The notes: generated from the sequence alone by a model not told the origin. A stretch of 64,000 nucleotides of DNA from DATCJY01 sp036562565 (GCA_036562565.1 DATCJY010000059.1:62001-126000); one strand, 5' to 3'. Shown: positions 23,973 through 34,318, numbered from the stretch's first letter. Made by a program: numbers and translations.

Positions 23973-26621
23973 TCACTTCCCGCCCACAATCTTCTTAATC
24001 TCATTGAGTTTCATCAGAGCCTCAACGGGTGTCAGCGTATTGATATCGAGCGTCATAATTTCTTCTCTGATTTGAGCAAGTGTAGGGTCATCGAGTTGGA
24101 AAAAGCTGAGTTGGCCAATGGCAGATTCTTGAGCGGCTTTTGCCACTTCAGGTTTCGATGATTTAATGCCTTCACGCGTGTGAGATTTTTCGAGCTGCAG
24201 GAGAATGTCCTTTGCACGCTCTACTACTTTCACCGGCATACCGGCCATCTTCGCCACGTGGATACCAAAGCTGTGATTGCTTCCACCGGGAGTTAGTTTG
24301 CGTAAGAAGATGACTTTATTGCCGACCTCTTTCACGCTCACATTAAAATTCTTGATCCGTTTAAATATATCGGCCATGTCATTGAGCTCATGATAATGCG
24401 TTGCAAACAATGTTTTTGCTCTTCCTTTCGCATGCTCATGAATGTATTCCGCAATTGCCCAAGCGATGCTCACACCATCATATGTAGAGGTACCTCTACC
24501 AATTTCATCCAACAACACAAGACTTCTATCTGATAGGTTGTTGAGGATGCTGGCGGTTTCGTTCATCTCTACCATGAATGTGGATTCACCACTGCTGATG
24601 TTATCGCTTGCGCCCACACGTGTAAAGATTTTATCGATGATGCCAATGTCGGCAGCTTTGGCAGGAACAAAGCTGCCCATTTGTGCCATAAGTACAATAA
24701 GAGCAGTCTGCCTGAGTACCGCACTTTTACCCGACATGTTCGGACCGGTAATCATCATGATTTGCTGTGTCTCATTGTCGAGGTAGATATCATTGCTCAC
24801 ATACTCCTCGCCTGCTTTTAGAGATTGTTCAATCACCGGGTGACGACCTTCAAGAATTTTGAGTGAATAACCATCGTTGACAGATGGTTTCACGTAACCG
24901 TTGCGCACCGCCACTTTCGCGAAGCTCATAAGGCAATCAAGTTGTGCGAGCACCTGCGCATTGAGTTGAATAGCTGCCGTAAAATCCATTACAGCAAGAA
25001 CCAATTCATTGAACAACCGATGTTCAATCGCAGCAATCTTCTCTTCGGCTCCTAAGATTTTTGTTTCGTACACCTTGAGCTCTTCAGTGATATAGCGCTC
25101 GGCCTGAGTCAAGGTTTGTTTGCGTATCCAATCGGCCGGAACTTTATCCTTGTGCGTATTGCGCACTTCGAGATAATAACCGAAGACATTGTTGTACGAA
25201 ACCTTGAGAGACGGAATGCCCGTGCGCACTGATTCACGTTCTTGCAGCTGCTGCAGATAATCTTTACCATTCAAGGCCAGGCTTCGCAATTCATCAAGCT
25301 CTTTATCAAAGCCATCAGCAATGACTTGTCCTTTGCTCAGCGCAATGGGAGCATCGGGATGTATTTCACGCTCTATGCGCTCACGAATGGTAGCACATGG
25401 ATTGAGCTGATCACCCAAATATTTGAGGTGTTCGTTATCGGAGTTTTCAGCAAATGTTTTGAGAGGAACAATGCATTCCAGTGCACGCTTAATATGGAGC
25501 ATCTCGCGGGGCGAAATTCTTCCAACCGCTACCTTCGATATCAAACGCTCTAGATCACCCACCTGTTTCAACTCTTGGAGCAAGCCTTCCAGTTGCTCCA
25601 TGTGGGCAGTGAAGTATTCCACAACAGAATGGCGCTTTTCAATCTGAGCTCTCTCTTTCAATGGAAGCAACATCCATCTGCGCAAGAGGCGCGAGCCCAT
25701 CGGGGTGACTGTTTGATCCAACACACGCAGCAGCGTGGTTGCATTATCATTGCCACTGCTCACCAACTCCAAATTGCGTATGGTGAACTTATCGAGCCAA
25801 ACGTATTTGTCCTCTTCAATCCGAGAGATATTCGCTATGTGACCAACTTTATCATGCTGCGTTTCTGCGAGGTAATGCAACACCGCACCGGCCGCGACAA
25901 TTCCAAGTTGTAATTCTTCAATACCAAATCCTTTGAGTGTTTTTGTTCCAAAGTGTTTGGTCAGAATTTCATTGCCAAACTCAGCACTGAACACCCAGTC
26001 ATCCAATCGAAACGTGTAGAACTTATCTCCGAACGCTTCTTTGAACTGCTTATCATAATTCTTTTCAAACAACACTTCATTGGGACGAAAGCTCTGTAAG
26101 AGTTTGTCCACATAATCAATGGTTCCTTGTGCTGTAAGAAATTCACCTGTAGAAATATCAAGAAATGCCACACCGGCATTGCTGCCATTGAGAGCTACGG
26201 CAGCAACAAAATTGTTGCTCTTGGTTTCAATAGTTTTCTCATTGTAAGAAACCCCCGGAGTAACCAACTCCGTAACCCCGCGCTTCACAATTGTCTTCGT
26301 CTGCTTGGGATCTTCCAATTGATCACAAATGGCCACTCGGTTACCCGCGCGAACCAACTTCGGCAAATAAGTATCCAATGAGTGATGAGGAAAGCCGGCC
26401 AACTCAACATAGGCCGCTGCACCGTTCTTGCGTTTGGTAAGCACTATACCCAAAATATCAGCAGCCTTGATGGCGTCTTCACCAAACGTTTCATAAAAGT
26501 CCCCGACACGGAACAACAACAATGCATCAGGATATTTCGCCTTGATGGCATTGTATTGCTTCATCAGTGGAGTTTCTACGATGTCCTTTGCCTTGGTTTT
26601 ATTTTCCTCTTGTGCGCTCAT
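23973..26621 (-). CDS. mutS: DNA mismatch repair protein MutS
   Basis: An 882-residue protein with the full MutS layout. The mismatch-recognition Phe-x-Glu lies in VGDFYETFG (Phe42, Glu44). Connector, core and clamp domains follow, then the ATPase with Walker A GPNMSGKS near residue 625, the STFMVEMNETA segment, Walker B LVLLDEIGRGTSTYDG and FATHYHEL. MutS binds base mismatches and short loops and recruits MutL. The C-terminal ~60 residues hold the usual dimerisation helix (NTLTPVEALMKLNEIKKIV). It is monocistronic, with a probable promoter about 200 nt upstream (26825-26856), leaving a long leader with a hairpin. Confidence 0.98.
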   Translation of the reverse strand: MSAQEENKTKAKDIVETPLMKQYNAIKAKYPDALLLFRVGDFYETFGEDAIKAADILGIVLTKRKNGAAAYVELAGFPHHSLDTYLPKLVRAGNRVAICDQLEDPKQTKTIVKRGVTELVTPGVSYNEKTIETKSNNFVAAVALNGSNAGVAFLDISTGEFLTAQGTIDYVDKLLQSFRPNEVLFEKNYDKQFKEAFGDKFYTFRLDDWVFSAEFGNEILTKHFGTKTLKGFGIEELQLGIVAAGAVLHYLAETQHDKVGHIANISRIEEDKYVWLDKFTIRNLELVSSGNDNATTLLRVLDQTVTPMGSRLLRRWMLLPLKERAQIEKRHSVVEYFTAHMEQLEGLLQELKQVGDLERLISKVAVGRISPREMLHIKRALECIVPLKTFAENSDNEHLKYLGDQLNPCATIRERIEREIHPDAPIALSKGQVIADGFDKELDELRSLALNGKDYLQQLQERESVRTGIPSLKVSYNNVFGYYLEVRNTHKDKVPADWIRKQTLTQAERYITEELKVYETKILGAEEKIAAIEHRLFNELVLAVMDFTAAIQLNAQVLAQLDCLMSFAKVAVRNGYVKPSVNDGYSLKILEGRHPVIEQSLKAGEEYVSNDIYLDNETQQIMMITGPNMSGKSAVLRQTALIVLMAQMGSFVPAKAADIGIIDKIFTRVGASDNISSGESTFMVEMNETASILNNLSDRSLVLLDEIGRGTSTYDGVSIAWAIAEYIHEHAKGRAKTLFATHYHELNDMADIFKRIKNFNVSVKEVGNKVIFLRKLTPGGSNHSFGIHVAKMAGMPVKVVERAKDILLQLEKSHTREGIKSSKPEVAKAAQESAIGQLSFFQLDDPTLAQIREEIMTLDINTLTPVEALMKLNEIKKIVGGK

Positions 26622-26762
26622 AGTTTCAACAGCAGCAAAGAAAAGCAGGGAGAATGAAAACTGTGAACACCGCAGACCGAACTTCGTTCACATCTTATCA
26701 AAAACCGGCTGCAACAGATATGTTACTCAAGACATTGCAAATGCAACCGCTATAAAAAGCAA

Positions 26763-26793
26763 AGCTGCCGTTTCATTTCTGAAACAAGCAGCT
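26763..26793 (-). other. Leader hairpin with GAAA loop upstream of mutS
   Basis: On the minus strand AGCTGC-TT-GTTTCA, loop GAAA, TGAAAC-G-GCAGCT gives two 6-bp helices separated by a small internal loop and capped by a GNRA-type tetraloop. There is no T run after it, so it is not a simple terminator. Confidence 0.55.
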
Positions 26794-26824
26794 CTGCAAA
26801 TCATGTAAAAAATCGTTTCGTTGG

Positions 26825-26856
26825 CAAACCTAGTCCTTTCAGCACACCTGAAGCAA
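26825..26856 (-). promoter_or_regulatory. Probable mutS promoter
   Basis: On the minus strand TTG (26854-26856), 21-nt spacer, TAGGTTTG (26825-26832). It predicts a start near 26818 and a mutS leader of about 200 nt. Confidence 0.5.
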
Positions 26857-27055
26857 GCATTACAAGTCATGTTATGCACACGGAGCATCGGGTTATAAAC
26901 AAAACGAAACATCCTGAGTTTTGGATATCTATTTCTGAAGCAGCCACATGCTCTGACTAACTTTGTGACACATAAGAAAATCAACAAGCATAACCATGGT
27001 TGCTATCCATACCAAGGATTATCAATAACCCCAGTTATTTATTTAATTGACAACG

Positions 27056-30000
27056 ATGCACAACAACACCACCGGTTTATTCAAAGTTGTAAGAGCAAGT
27101 GCCGGCAGTGGTAAAACATATTCTCTGGTAAAGGAGTATTTGCTTCTTGCACTAAAGAGCAAGAGTGCAGATTACTATAAACACATCCTGGCCATCACAT
27201 TCACCAATGCGGCTGCAGCTGAAATGAAAGAGCGTGTCATCCATCGCTTACGAGAACTCAGTGAAAATGCAGATCCGAAAAATCCCCTGCTCCAGGAATT
27301 GGTGCAAACGCTGAATATCTCACCAGAAGCCGTGCAGGAGCGTAGTCGTGCAACCTACCGCCACATCTTGCACAACTATAGCCAATTGAGTATTCAAACG
27401 ATTGATGGTTTTACACACAAACTCATACGCAGCTTTGCTCGTGAACTGAAGCTCAGCCAAGACTTTCATGTGGAGTTGGATACGGATGCATTTATTGAAA
27501 TGCTCGCGGACAAATGCTTGGACAACATTGGCAATGACCCGGATATAACCCGTTATCTTGAACATTTTGCATTAGAGAATCTAGAAGAAGGAAGCAGTTG
27601 GAACATCCGTCAACAGCTTATCACCTTCTCCAAAGAACTCCTTAAGGAAGATGCGTTGGAAGCCATTGAAAAGCTCTCGCGTTATACGCTGGAGGATTTC
27701 AGCAATGTGCGCAAAAAGCTCCATGCAAAAATCAAAGCATATGAAAACGATTTGAAGCAATTGGCTGAAAAGGCATTGTCCAAGTTGCACGGCAATGGCA
27801 TTGATCCACTGGATCTTGCTTATGGCTATAAAGGGGGAATGATGCAATTGGTTAAACTGGCCAATGAAAACTTAGAACCACCGAAGGAACGCTTCATTGA
27901 AATGGCTTCAGGGGGTAGCTGGTATGCGAAAAAAGCACGTCCTGAACTCAAAGCTGCAGTGGATGCAGTTCGTCCGGAAGTAGAACCTATACTTCAAGAA
28001 ATTCTTGCGCGATTGGGTGCTGAAGAATACGGGGCTTATCTGCTCCATGGCTTATTACTTCGCAACATCTACCTCATCGGCATACTCAACAGCTTGAACG
28101 AGTTGTCCAAGAAAATCAAGGAAGAAAACAACCTGCTTCTCATAAGCGATTTTCACCTGCTTGTGAATGAGGTGGTAAGGGAAAGTCCTGCACCATTTAT
28201 TTATGAGCGCATTGGCAACCGCTACAAGCATATTCTGATAGATGAATTTCAGGACACCTCTGCGTTGCAATGGTCGAATGCTGTACCACTCATTCAAAAT
28301 GCTTTGGGTGAGAATAACATGAGCTTGCTCGTGGGAGATGCCAAGCAATCGATCTACCGCTGGCGTGGAGGCCGTGTGGAGCAATTTGTCGATTTACCAA
28401 CGGTCCGAGTAAAAACGGCTTTCAACAACAATACAAGCTTTTTTGAGCAACACTTTACTGAGCAAGTTTTGGATAAAAACTTTCGCAGTGCTCGAACGAT
28501 TATAGAGTTCAATAACCGGTTTTATGATGCGCTTTCACCAGCACTGGGCGATAAACAAAAAGTCTATCACCGGCAAGCGCAGCAAAGTGTAAAGCCACGT
28601 ACCGGTTATGTGCGTATTGATACAGTAAAAGGCAAAAACATCAAAGAGCGCTGGCCGCTCACTGCTGAAAACATCTTGCGCTATGTGAATGAATGCCTAA
28701 ATGACGGATATAAGCCAAGCGATATCGCCATCCTTACGCGCAAAGGTGACAAGGAAAGTGGCAAGATTGCACAACTGCTTGCCGAAAACGGAATGGAAGT
28801 AGTGACACAAGGCAGCTTTCTGCTTCAAAACTCACCGGCTGTCCGCGCAGTGATGGGATATTTGAACTACTATGCGGATCCACAAAAACACTTCGCGGCA
28901 ATTGATTTAATTCAATCGCTGAGCAGCATCCATCCACACATACAAGTGGAGCAGTTCGTGCAGGATTATATGAGCAAGGGCAAAACAACCCAGCTGGATT
29001 TGCATGGTTATCTCAGAAAACACTTTCCTGCCCCACCCTATAAACCGACATCCACTTATGCTTTAGCAAAGCACATCATAGACAGATTTGGCCTTCCAAT
29101 GGACAACTACTTGGAGTGCCTTCTTGACCATATACGCGAACGCACACTTGGTCGCGGCAAATCGCTCCCCAACTTTTTAGAATGGTGGAATAATGAACGC
29201 GATAACATCTACGTATCAGGTACAGCCAGCGATAATGCCATTCGCATAATGACGATTCACAAAAGCAAGGGACTTCAATTTCCTGTTGTGATTTATCCAC
29301 GTTTCAATTCCAAAGAACAACCCTCATCCTTATGGATTGAAATCGATGAAGCGGAATTTGGCTTGCCCACTGCGCTGGTCACCATGAATAAAGAAGCAGA
29401 AGACAAGGAGTCCGCATCCGTAAAACTTCCGAAAGAATTTTATGAAGAAACAGCCAAAGCGCGATTGGATGACCTCAACCTGTGCTACGTAGCCACTACG
29501 CGTGCTGAGGACAGATTGTATATGGTATTGGAGAACAACTCAAGCTGGCTCAGCAAGCAAATTGAAGAGGTGCTGGCTTCAGAGTTCGCACACTGCCTGC
29601 ATGAAGGACATTGGGAACTTGGCGAGCGAGAAAAAGTGCAACGCAGCTCGGGCATAGAACACGTGCATCACATTCATCCACCAACCGGAAAGGCGCGTCA
29701 ACTCAAGATCAGAGCCATGCGCATTAGCGATGATTATTCGGATGAAATCTTACAAGGTAACCTCATCCACCAAGCACTTGCAGAGGTCAAAACCAGCGAT
29801 ACAATACCGCTAGCCGTTGAGCGGATTGCATCCCTCCACCAATTGAATGAAGATAAGAAGCAACGCCTGTTGCAAGAGGTGCTAGGCATTACCACACATC
29901 CCGAATTTGCGCGATGGTTCAGTGAAGAAACAGAAACTATGACAGAACGCGACATCGCCACAGCAGATGGAAAAGTGATTCGTCCCGACCGTGTAGTGAT

Positions 30001-30172
30001 TTATCCTAACCACATCGAAGTCATCGACTTCAAAACCGGTAAGGCATTTGAACACCATGCGCAGCAGGTAAAGGAATATATCCATTATTTACAAGAGCTT
30101 TATTCGCGACCGGTTAAAGGCTACCTTCTTTATACAAATGACAGGCAGACCATCGAGGTGAACCCAAATTAG
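27056..30172 (+). CDS. UvrD/RecB-type helicase-nuclease (AddA-like)
   Basis: A 1,038-residue protein from the ATG at 27056; a TTG three codons upstream is possible. Superfamily 1A helicase motifs: Walker A ASAGSGKT (14-21), motif Ia FTNAAAAEMKER, motif II LIDEFQDTS (~395), motif III LLVGDAKQSIYRWRGG, motif V MTIHKSKGLQFPVVIYP and motif VI YVATTRAEDRLYM. The C-terminal ~130 residues carry a PD-(D/E)XK nuclease core (VIDFKTGKA near 988, then QVKEYIHYL). This is the architecture of AddA/RecB, which resects double-strand breaks for recombination. The expected AddB partner is not adjacent. It is divergent from mutS. Confidence 0.9.
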   Translation: MHNNTTGLFKVVRASAGSGKTYSLVKEYLLLALKSKSADYYKHILAITFTNAAAAEMKERVIHRLRELSENADPKNPLLQELVQTLNISPEAVQERSRATYRHILHNYSQLSIQTIDGFTHKLIRSFARELKLSQDFHVELDTDAFIEMLADKCLDNIGNDPDITRYLEHFALENLEEGSSWNIRQQLITFSKELLKEDALEAIEKLSRYTLEDFSNVRKKLHAKIKAYENDLKQLAEKALSKLHGNGIDPLDLAYGYKGGMMQLVKLANENLEPPKERFIEMASGGSWYAKKARPELKAAVDAVRPEVEPILQEILARLGAEEYGAYLLHGLLLRNIYLIGILNSLNELSKKIKEENNLLLISDFHLLVNEVVRESPAPFIYERIGNRYKHILIDEFQDTSALQWSNAVPLIQNALGENNMSLLVGDAKQSIYRWRGGRVEQFVDLPTVRVKTAFNNNTSFFEQHFTEQVLDKNFRSARTIIEFNNRFYDALSPALGDKQKVYHRQAQQSVKPRTGYVRIDTVKGKNIKERWPLTAENILRYVNECLNDGYKPSDIAILTRKGDKESGKIAQLLAENGMEVVTQGSFLLQNSPAVRAVMGYLNYYADPQKHFAAIDLIQSLSSIHPHIQVEQFVQDYMSKGKTTQLDLHGYLRKHFPAPPYKPTSTYALAKHIIDRFGLPMDNYLECLLDHIRERTLGRGKSLPNFLEWWNNERDNIYVSGTASDNAIRIMTIHKSKGLQFPVVIYPRFNSKEQPSSLWIEIDEAEFGLPTALVTMNKEAEDKESASVKLPKEFYEETAKARLDDLNLCYVATTRAEDRLYMVLENNSSWLSKQIEEVLASEFAHCLHEGHWELGEREKVQRSSGIEHVHHIHPPTGKARQLKIRAMRISDDYSDEILQGNLIHQALAEVKTSDTIPLAVERIASLHQLNEDKKQRLLQEVLGITTHPEFARWFSEETETMTERDIATADGKVIRPDRVVIYPNHIEVIDFKTGKAFEHHAQQVKEYIHYLQELYSRPVKGYLLYTNDRQTIEVNPN

Positions 30173-30331
30173 ACAAGAAATTATTGGTTCGCTTTGCACA
30201 CTAATAAATGGACAAAACAGCAACGCTTGCATTAGCTTTACGATAGAAACAACAGCGAAGCTTATCCTTAAAGTGATATAAAAGAGCTACAGTGTGCGAA
30301 GGAAGTAACACAGTCTGTACAGCGAGTGCAA

Positions 30332-30361
30332 GCAAAAGGCATCCATATGGATGCCTTTGCT
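30332..30361. terminator. Terminator-like palindrome, helicase / DUF4286
   Basis: AAAGGCATCCAT and its complement ATGGATGCCTTT (30335-30358) form a perfect 24-nt palindrome between two convergent genes. The T run is weak (TATTTT). Confidence 0.6.
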
Positions 30362-30392
30362 ATTTTAATAGTATGTCATTAAAAGCAAATCG

Positions 30393-30737
30393 TCAATTAG
30401 GATAAACATCCACGTAAGGAGCTTTGAACTCGTGCAAAATTTCGAGCACTGTTCGGAATGTCACCACTTTGTTGCCATATTTATCAAAGTGTTTTTGCTG
30501 CAATGCAGGAGCTTCTTCACGTTGATACTCTTCGAGGTCGGCTTTGCTTTTGGCAATGTATTGCACCGCATAGGTGATACCGTTCTCTTCATACTCATGA
30601 ATGCGGCAAATACGATTTTCCAAAAAATAACCGGTGGCCATGACTTCAGGAATGTGGACAAACATCATCCAGTCCAACCACTCCTCATGCGTGTCCTTGT
30701 CGACACTACACGTTACATTGTATAACACTCTGTTCAT
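30393..30737 (-). CDS. DUF4286 family protein
   Basis: A 114-residue cytoplasmic protein with the ferredoxin-like (ABM-type) pattern of DUF4286: YNVTCSVDKDTHEEWLDWM, HIPEVMATGYF, YAVQYIAKSKADLEEYQREE and APALQQKHFDKYGNKVVTFRTVLEIL. The family is common in Bacteroidota and has no established role. It is third in a same-strand run with the TonB receptor and DUF4249 genes (65-nt gap). Confidence 0.85.
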   Translation of the reverse strand: MNRVLYNVTCSVDKDTHEEWLDWMMFVHIPEVMATGYFLENRICRIHEYEENGITYAVQYIAKSKADLEEYQREEAPALQQKHFDKYGNKVVTFRTVLEILHEFKAPYVDVYPN

Positions 30738-30802
30738 TGCCGCAAAAATGATAAATAAGTGTTTTTAAACCTAACTGAAGATTCGGTCTTCTTCGCTCTC
30801 CA

Positions 30803-31627
30803 TTATTCAGTAATGGTAATGGACTTTTTACTGCTGGTATAAGCACCAAATACGCCCAATGCACCACCACGGATATTTGTAATCGGATTGGCTGGCGTAG
30901 CACTGAAAGGACTTCCTGCCGAGCCACCAGCAATATCTTTCATCGTATCGAAGAATTGATATACGCCTTTGTCAATGCATTGAAGTTCTACTTCCACTAC
31001 ATCACCAACTTCACAGCTCAAGTAGTAAATGGGCATATAAATCTCTTGGCCATCCAATGCTCCCGGATCCACCACAATGATTTCATCCGAATCGATGAGC
31101 AAAGTGTCATTGTAAGTCACCACATACTTGTAATACTGCGGACCTACAGGGTCCTGATATCGCACATAAACAGCATATGTAGGATCAGAGCCGAACAATT
31201 GTGGATTGGCTACTTGCTCCAAGGAGTCGAGCTCAATGTGCTTCGGCATGCGCGTTACGGCCGTAAATTCTTCATCATTCACCAAAACACGCAAAGCATA
31301 ATCAGCATCATCCACAATCACTTGATTGGTGGCTTTGTAATAACCGTTACCAATGGACTGCAGCAGGACCTCTTCGCCACTTGGCATGGTGATGATAACG
31401 GTTGCATCATCCACAACCGGAGGAAGGCCGCCATCGAAGAAGCTAGCGGTTTGAGTTACCCGAACCATAATGCTATCCACACCTTCGTAGATATGACCTT
31501 CGATTACATATTTAGGATCTGCATCGTTGAGGTCTACATCAATTACATCCTGGCAGCTCTGCATGGTGAAGGTCAATAACCCCAACATACATGCAATAAA
31601 GGAGAATTTATTTGTCAAAGTTTTCAT
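30803..31627 (-). CDS. DUF4249 outer-membrane lipoprotein
   Basis: About 274 residues from the ATG at 31627. The N-terminus has a lipoprotein signal (LLTFTMQSC, with lipidated Cys) followed by acidic residues. The beta-rich body matches DUF4249, with YVIEGHIYEGVDSIMVRVTQ near the start and the C-terminal pattern ITNIRGGALGVFGAYTSS. These lipoproteins are typically encoded just after a TonB receptor in Bacteroidota, and are thought to sit on or near it. Here the receptor ends 13 nt upstream, so the pair is an operon. The ligand is unknown. Confidence 0.9.
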   Translation of the reverse strand: MKTLTNKFSFIACMLGLLTFTMQSCQDVIDVDLNDADPKYVIEGHIYEGVDSIMVRVTQTASFFDGGLPPVVDDATVIITMPSGEEVLLQSIGNGYYKATNQVIVDDADYALRVLVNDEEFTAVTRMPKHIELDSLEQVANPQLFGSDPTYAVYVRYQDPVGPQYYKYVVTYNDTLLIDSDEIIVVDPGALDGQEIYMPIYYLSCEVGDVVEVELQCIDKGVYQFFDTMKDIAGGSAGSPFSATPANPITNIRGGALGVFGAYTSSKKSITITE

Positions 31628-31640
31628 GGTACTTCGGTAA

Positions 31641-33983
31641 TCAGAATGAGAAGTTATAAGTGATGGATGGAACGATACTGAATAGCGCAATGCGCACGGC
31701 TTCTTTCTGTCCTGGATAACCCTCTTTGTCACGGAAAGTGATAGCGTATGCGTTACGTCTTGCATACACGTTGTAGATGGATACATTCCATGAAGATTCA
31801 TAGTCTTTTTTGGTTTTGTTCAACCAAGTGAGACCGATGTCCATGCGATGGTAATTGGGCATGCGATATCCGTTGCGCTCCGTATAGTAAGGAAGCGAAA
31901 TACCGCTCACTTCATACTTGCCGCTAGGGAAAGTAACTGCAGTTCCGGTGTAATAGATCCAGTTACCGGATAGTTTCAAACGGTCGGTAAGATCATACAT
32001 CAACACAATTGCAAAATCATGTATCCGATCTTGACGTGATGGAAATTCTTTTCCATCGTTGATTTGATCAAATGTGCGCAGCGAACGAGACCAGGTATAG
32101 CTCACCCACCCGGTGAACTTGCCTGTTTGTTTACGGAGATAAAATTCTACTCCGTAAGCGCGGCCTTTGCCAAAGACCAGTTCACCTTCCGCTTCATCAT
32201 TGAAGAACAAGCTGGCACCGTTGCGATAGTCAATTTGATTCTGGAAGGTTTTGTAATATCCTTCCAATGAAGCTTCGTATTTGTTGTCACGGAAATTGCG
32301 GAAATAACCCAAAGCTACTTGATCTGATATCTGTGGTTTTACGTTGTTGCTGCTCGGAATCCATATATCCGTTGGTTGAGAAGATGTAGAGTTGCTCAAC
32401 AAATGCAGATACTGAATGGCACGGTTCAAAGAAGCCTTTACAGAGCTTTGTTTATCTACTTCAATCTTGGCAGATAGGCGTGGTTCGAAGCCTCCATACA
32501 TTTGGATGGATTCCCAGTTGCCGTATTCCTTCTCAGTCAATTTTTCACCATCATCATCAAAGGTGTAGGCCTTGCCCTTGCCCATATAATTGAAGAAGGA
32601 ATAGCGCACACCGTATTGGATTCCGAATTTCTCGGTGATGCTTTGGTCATTTTGTACATATACACCACCTTCCAATGCATAGCGATTCGTCAAATTCAGG
32701 TTGTTAAACGCATCCACATTTGTTTTGATTTCTCCCGGAATAAACGTGTGATGAATGGCATTGAATCCGAACTTCACCTTGTGATTCGGGTTGGGGAAGT
32801 AAGAGAAATCTTGTTTCAAATTCCAATCACGAATGAAGCTGGAGAATTTCGCTTCCAAGTCTTGTGCGTCAAACAAGAAACGGTAGTTATAATCACTAAA
32901 AATGAGACTCGTGTTGGAAAACATCTTGTCATTGACCAAGTGATTCCAGCGCAACGTGGCTGTAGCATTTCCCCAGTCAAAACCGAATATATCTGCCAAC
33001 CCAAATTTATCCCGACCAAAATATCCGGACAGGAAGATGCGGTTCTTCTCGTTGATTTGATAATTGGCCTTGAGATTCAAGTCATAGAAATAAAGCTGTG
33101 AACTCTGAATATCCTTGTCTTTGGACAGTTTTAAGAACAAATCGGCATAGGTTCTGCGCCCGGAGATGATGAAAGAACCTTTGTCCTTGACAATAGGCGC
33201 CTCCACCGTAAGGCGAGACGATATCAATCCGATGCCTCCGGTAACACCAATTTTTTTGCTGTTCCCATCACGCATTTTAATATCCATCACCGATGATGCA
33301 CGTCCACCGTATTCGGCAGGCATTCCACCTTTGTATAAGGTCACATCTTTCAAAGCATCGGAGTTGAACACGGAGAAGAAACCGAGCAAGTGCGATGCGT
33401 TGTAAACCGGTGCTTCATCCAAAAGAATGAGGTTTTGGTCAGCGCTACCACCGCGCACAAAGAATCCTGAGTTGCCTTCTCCTGCACTCTTCACACCGGG
33501 AGTGAGTTGAAAAACTTTGATGATATCTTTTTCACCGAAAAGCACCGGAACCGATTCCACGGCCTTTGGGTCGATACGCACAACGCCCATCTCCGTGCTT
33601 TTCACATTTTGGTCTTTTCGTTCACCTAAAATTTCCACCTCACCGAGAGTTGTTTCTGCCAAACCCAATTGCACGTTCAACGTTTGGTTGCTCCGCAACG
33701 AAACCTTCTTCTCTTGTGTGGAATAACCCAAGTATTGATACACCAACGTGTATTCACCGGCAGGCAAAGTGAGGGAATAGAAACCGTACGAATTGGAGCT
33801 TGTTCCCTTGGATGGATTTTCTTTGACAACAACAATTGCACCGATGATATCCTCCCCGTTAGCCGCATCCTTGATGGTACCACTAACGGTATAATTCTGA
33901 GCGACCACCATGCTCTGCAATCCGAAAAACAAAAGAAGGAACAGACTTAATCGTCTGACGGCAGATTTGATTAGTAAAGACAT
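31641..33983 (-). CDS. TonB-dependent receptor with carboxypeptidase-like N-terminal domain
   Basis: About 780 residues from the ATG at 33983. Signal peptide ends LQSMVVAQ. A carboxypeptidase-regulatory-like beta sandwich follows (YTVSGTIKDAANGEDIIGAIV, GEYTLVYQYLGYST), then the plug domain (IIKVFQLTPGVKSAGEGNSG, FFVRGGSADQNLILLDEAP, MPAEYGGRASSVMDIKMRDG) and a 22-strand-type barrel ending in the aromatic residue F (SITYNFSF). It imports a large nutrient across the outer membrane using TonB energy. No SusD-like gene is present; the partner is instead the DUF4249 lipoprotein downstream. The substrate cannot be read from the sequence. Confidence 0.93.
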   Translation of the reverse strand: MSLLIKSAVRRLSLFLLLFFGLQSMVVAQNYTVSGTIKDAANGEDIIGAIVVVKENPSKGTSSNSYGFYSLTLPAGEYTLVYQYLGYSTQEKKVSLRSNQTLNVQLGLAETTLGEVEILGERKDQNVKSTEMGVVRIDPKAVESVPVLFGEKDIIKVFQLTPGVKSAGEGNSGFFVRGGSADQNLILLDEAPVYNASHLLGFFSVFNSDALKDVTLYKGGMPAEYGGRASSVMDIKMRDGNSKKIGVTGGIGLISSRLTVEAPIVKDKGSFIISGRRTYADLFLKLSKDKDIQSSQLYFYDLNLKANYQINEKNRIFLSGYFGRDKFGLADIFGFDWGNATATLRWNHLVNDKMFSNTSLIFSDYNYRFLFDAQDLEAKFSSFIRDWNLKQDFSYFPNPNHKVKFGFNAIHHTFIPGEIKTNVDAFNNLNLTNRYALEGGVYVQNDQSITEKFGIQYGVRYSFFNYMGKGKAYTFDDDGEKLTEKEYGNWESIQMYGGFEPRLSAKIEVDKQSSVKASLNRAIQYLHLLSNSTSSQPTDIWIPSSNNVKPQISDQVALGYFRNFRDNKYEASLEGYYKTFQNQIDYRNGASLFFNDEAEGELVFGKGRAYGVEFYLRKQTGKFTGWVSYTWSRSLRTFDQINDGKEFPSRQDRIHDFAIVLMYDLTDRLKLSGNWIYYTGTAVTFPSGKYEVSGISLPYYTERNGYRMPNYHRMDIGLTWLNKTKKDYESSWNVSIYNVYARRNAYAITFRDKEGYPGQKEAVRIALFSIVPSITYNFSF

Positions 33984-34318
33984 AATTGAAATTACGTTCG
34001 TTTTTAAAAGCGGACGCGAAAGTGCATCCAAGTCAGACAATATCCTTCGCAAAAAACATCAATTGTGATTATTGGTAATAAATACTGATATACCGATAAG
34101 CAGAAGGTATAAACGGCCTCACCTTCATTAACCCTATAACAACTCACAACAATTTTGTAAGACGCGATGGCTACCGGTGAACCTTCTTTGTGGCTCCATT
34201 TTGAGCATGGCAATTAAGGCTGTCAACTCCCTGTTAATCTCTCGCTTTTACCCCTGAAGCCGCACTTGCAAAGGCAAGTGAAATGCAACCGGTTATTAAC
34301 CATTAAAACAATACAATC
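33984..34318. other. Divergent intergenic region, TonB receptor / YciF-like
   Basis: About 335 nt without a gene. It holds a 7-bp hairpin CACTTGC-AAAG-GCAAGTG at 34263-34280, about 40 nt before the YciF-like start codon. No consensus promoter was recognised. Confidence 0.4.

Larger units (their letters stand above)
26622..27055. other. Divergent intergenic region, mutS / helicase
   Basis: About 430 nt without a convincing gene; an 86-residue minus-strand open frame (26727-26987) has no recognisable features. It contains a hairpin at 26763-26793 and a promoter-like pair for mutS. No promoter motif for the plus-strand helicase was recognised. Confidence 0.5.

Noticed and set aside
26727..26987. 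86-codon minus-strand open frame in mutS leader
   Set aside because: No recognisable features and it overlaps the likely mutS promoter and hairpin.
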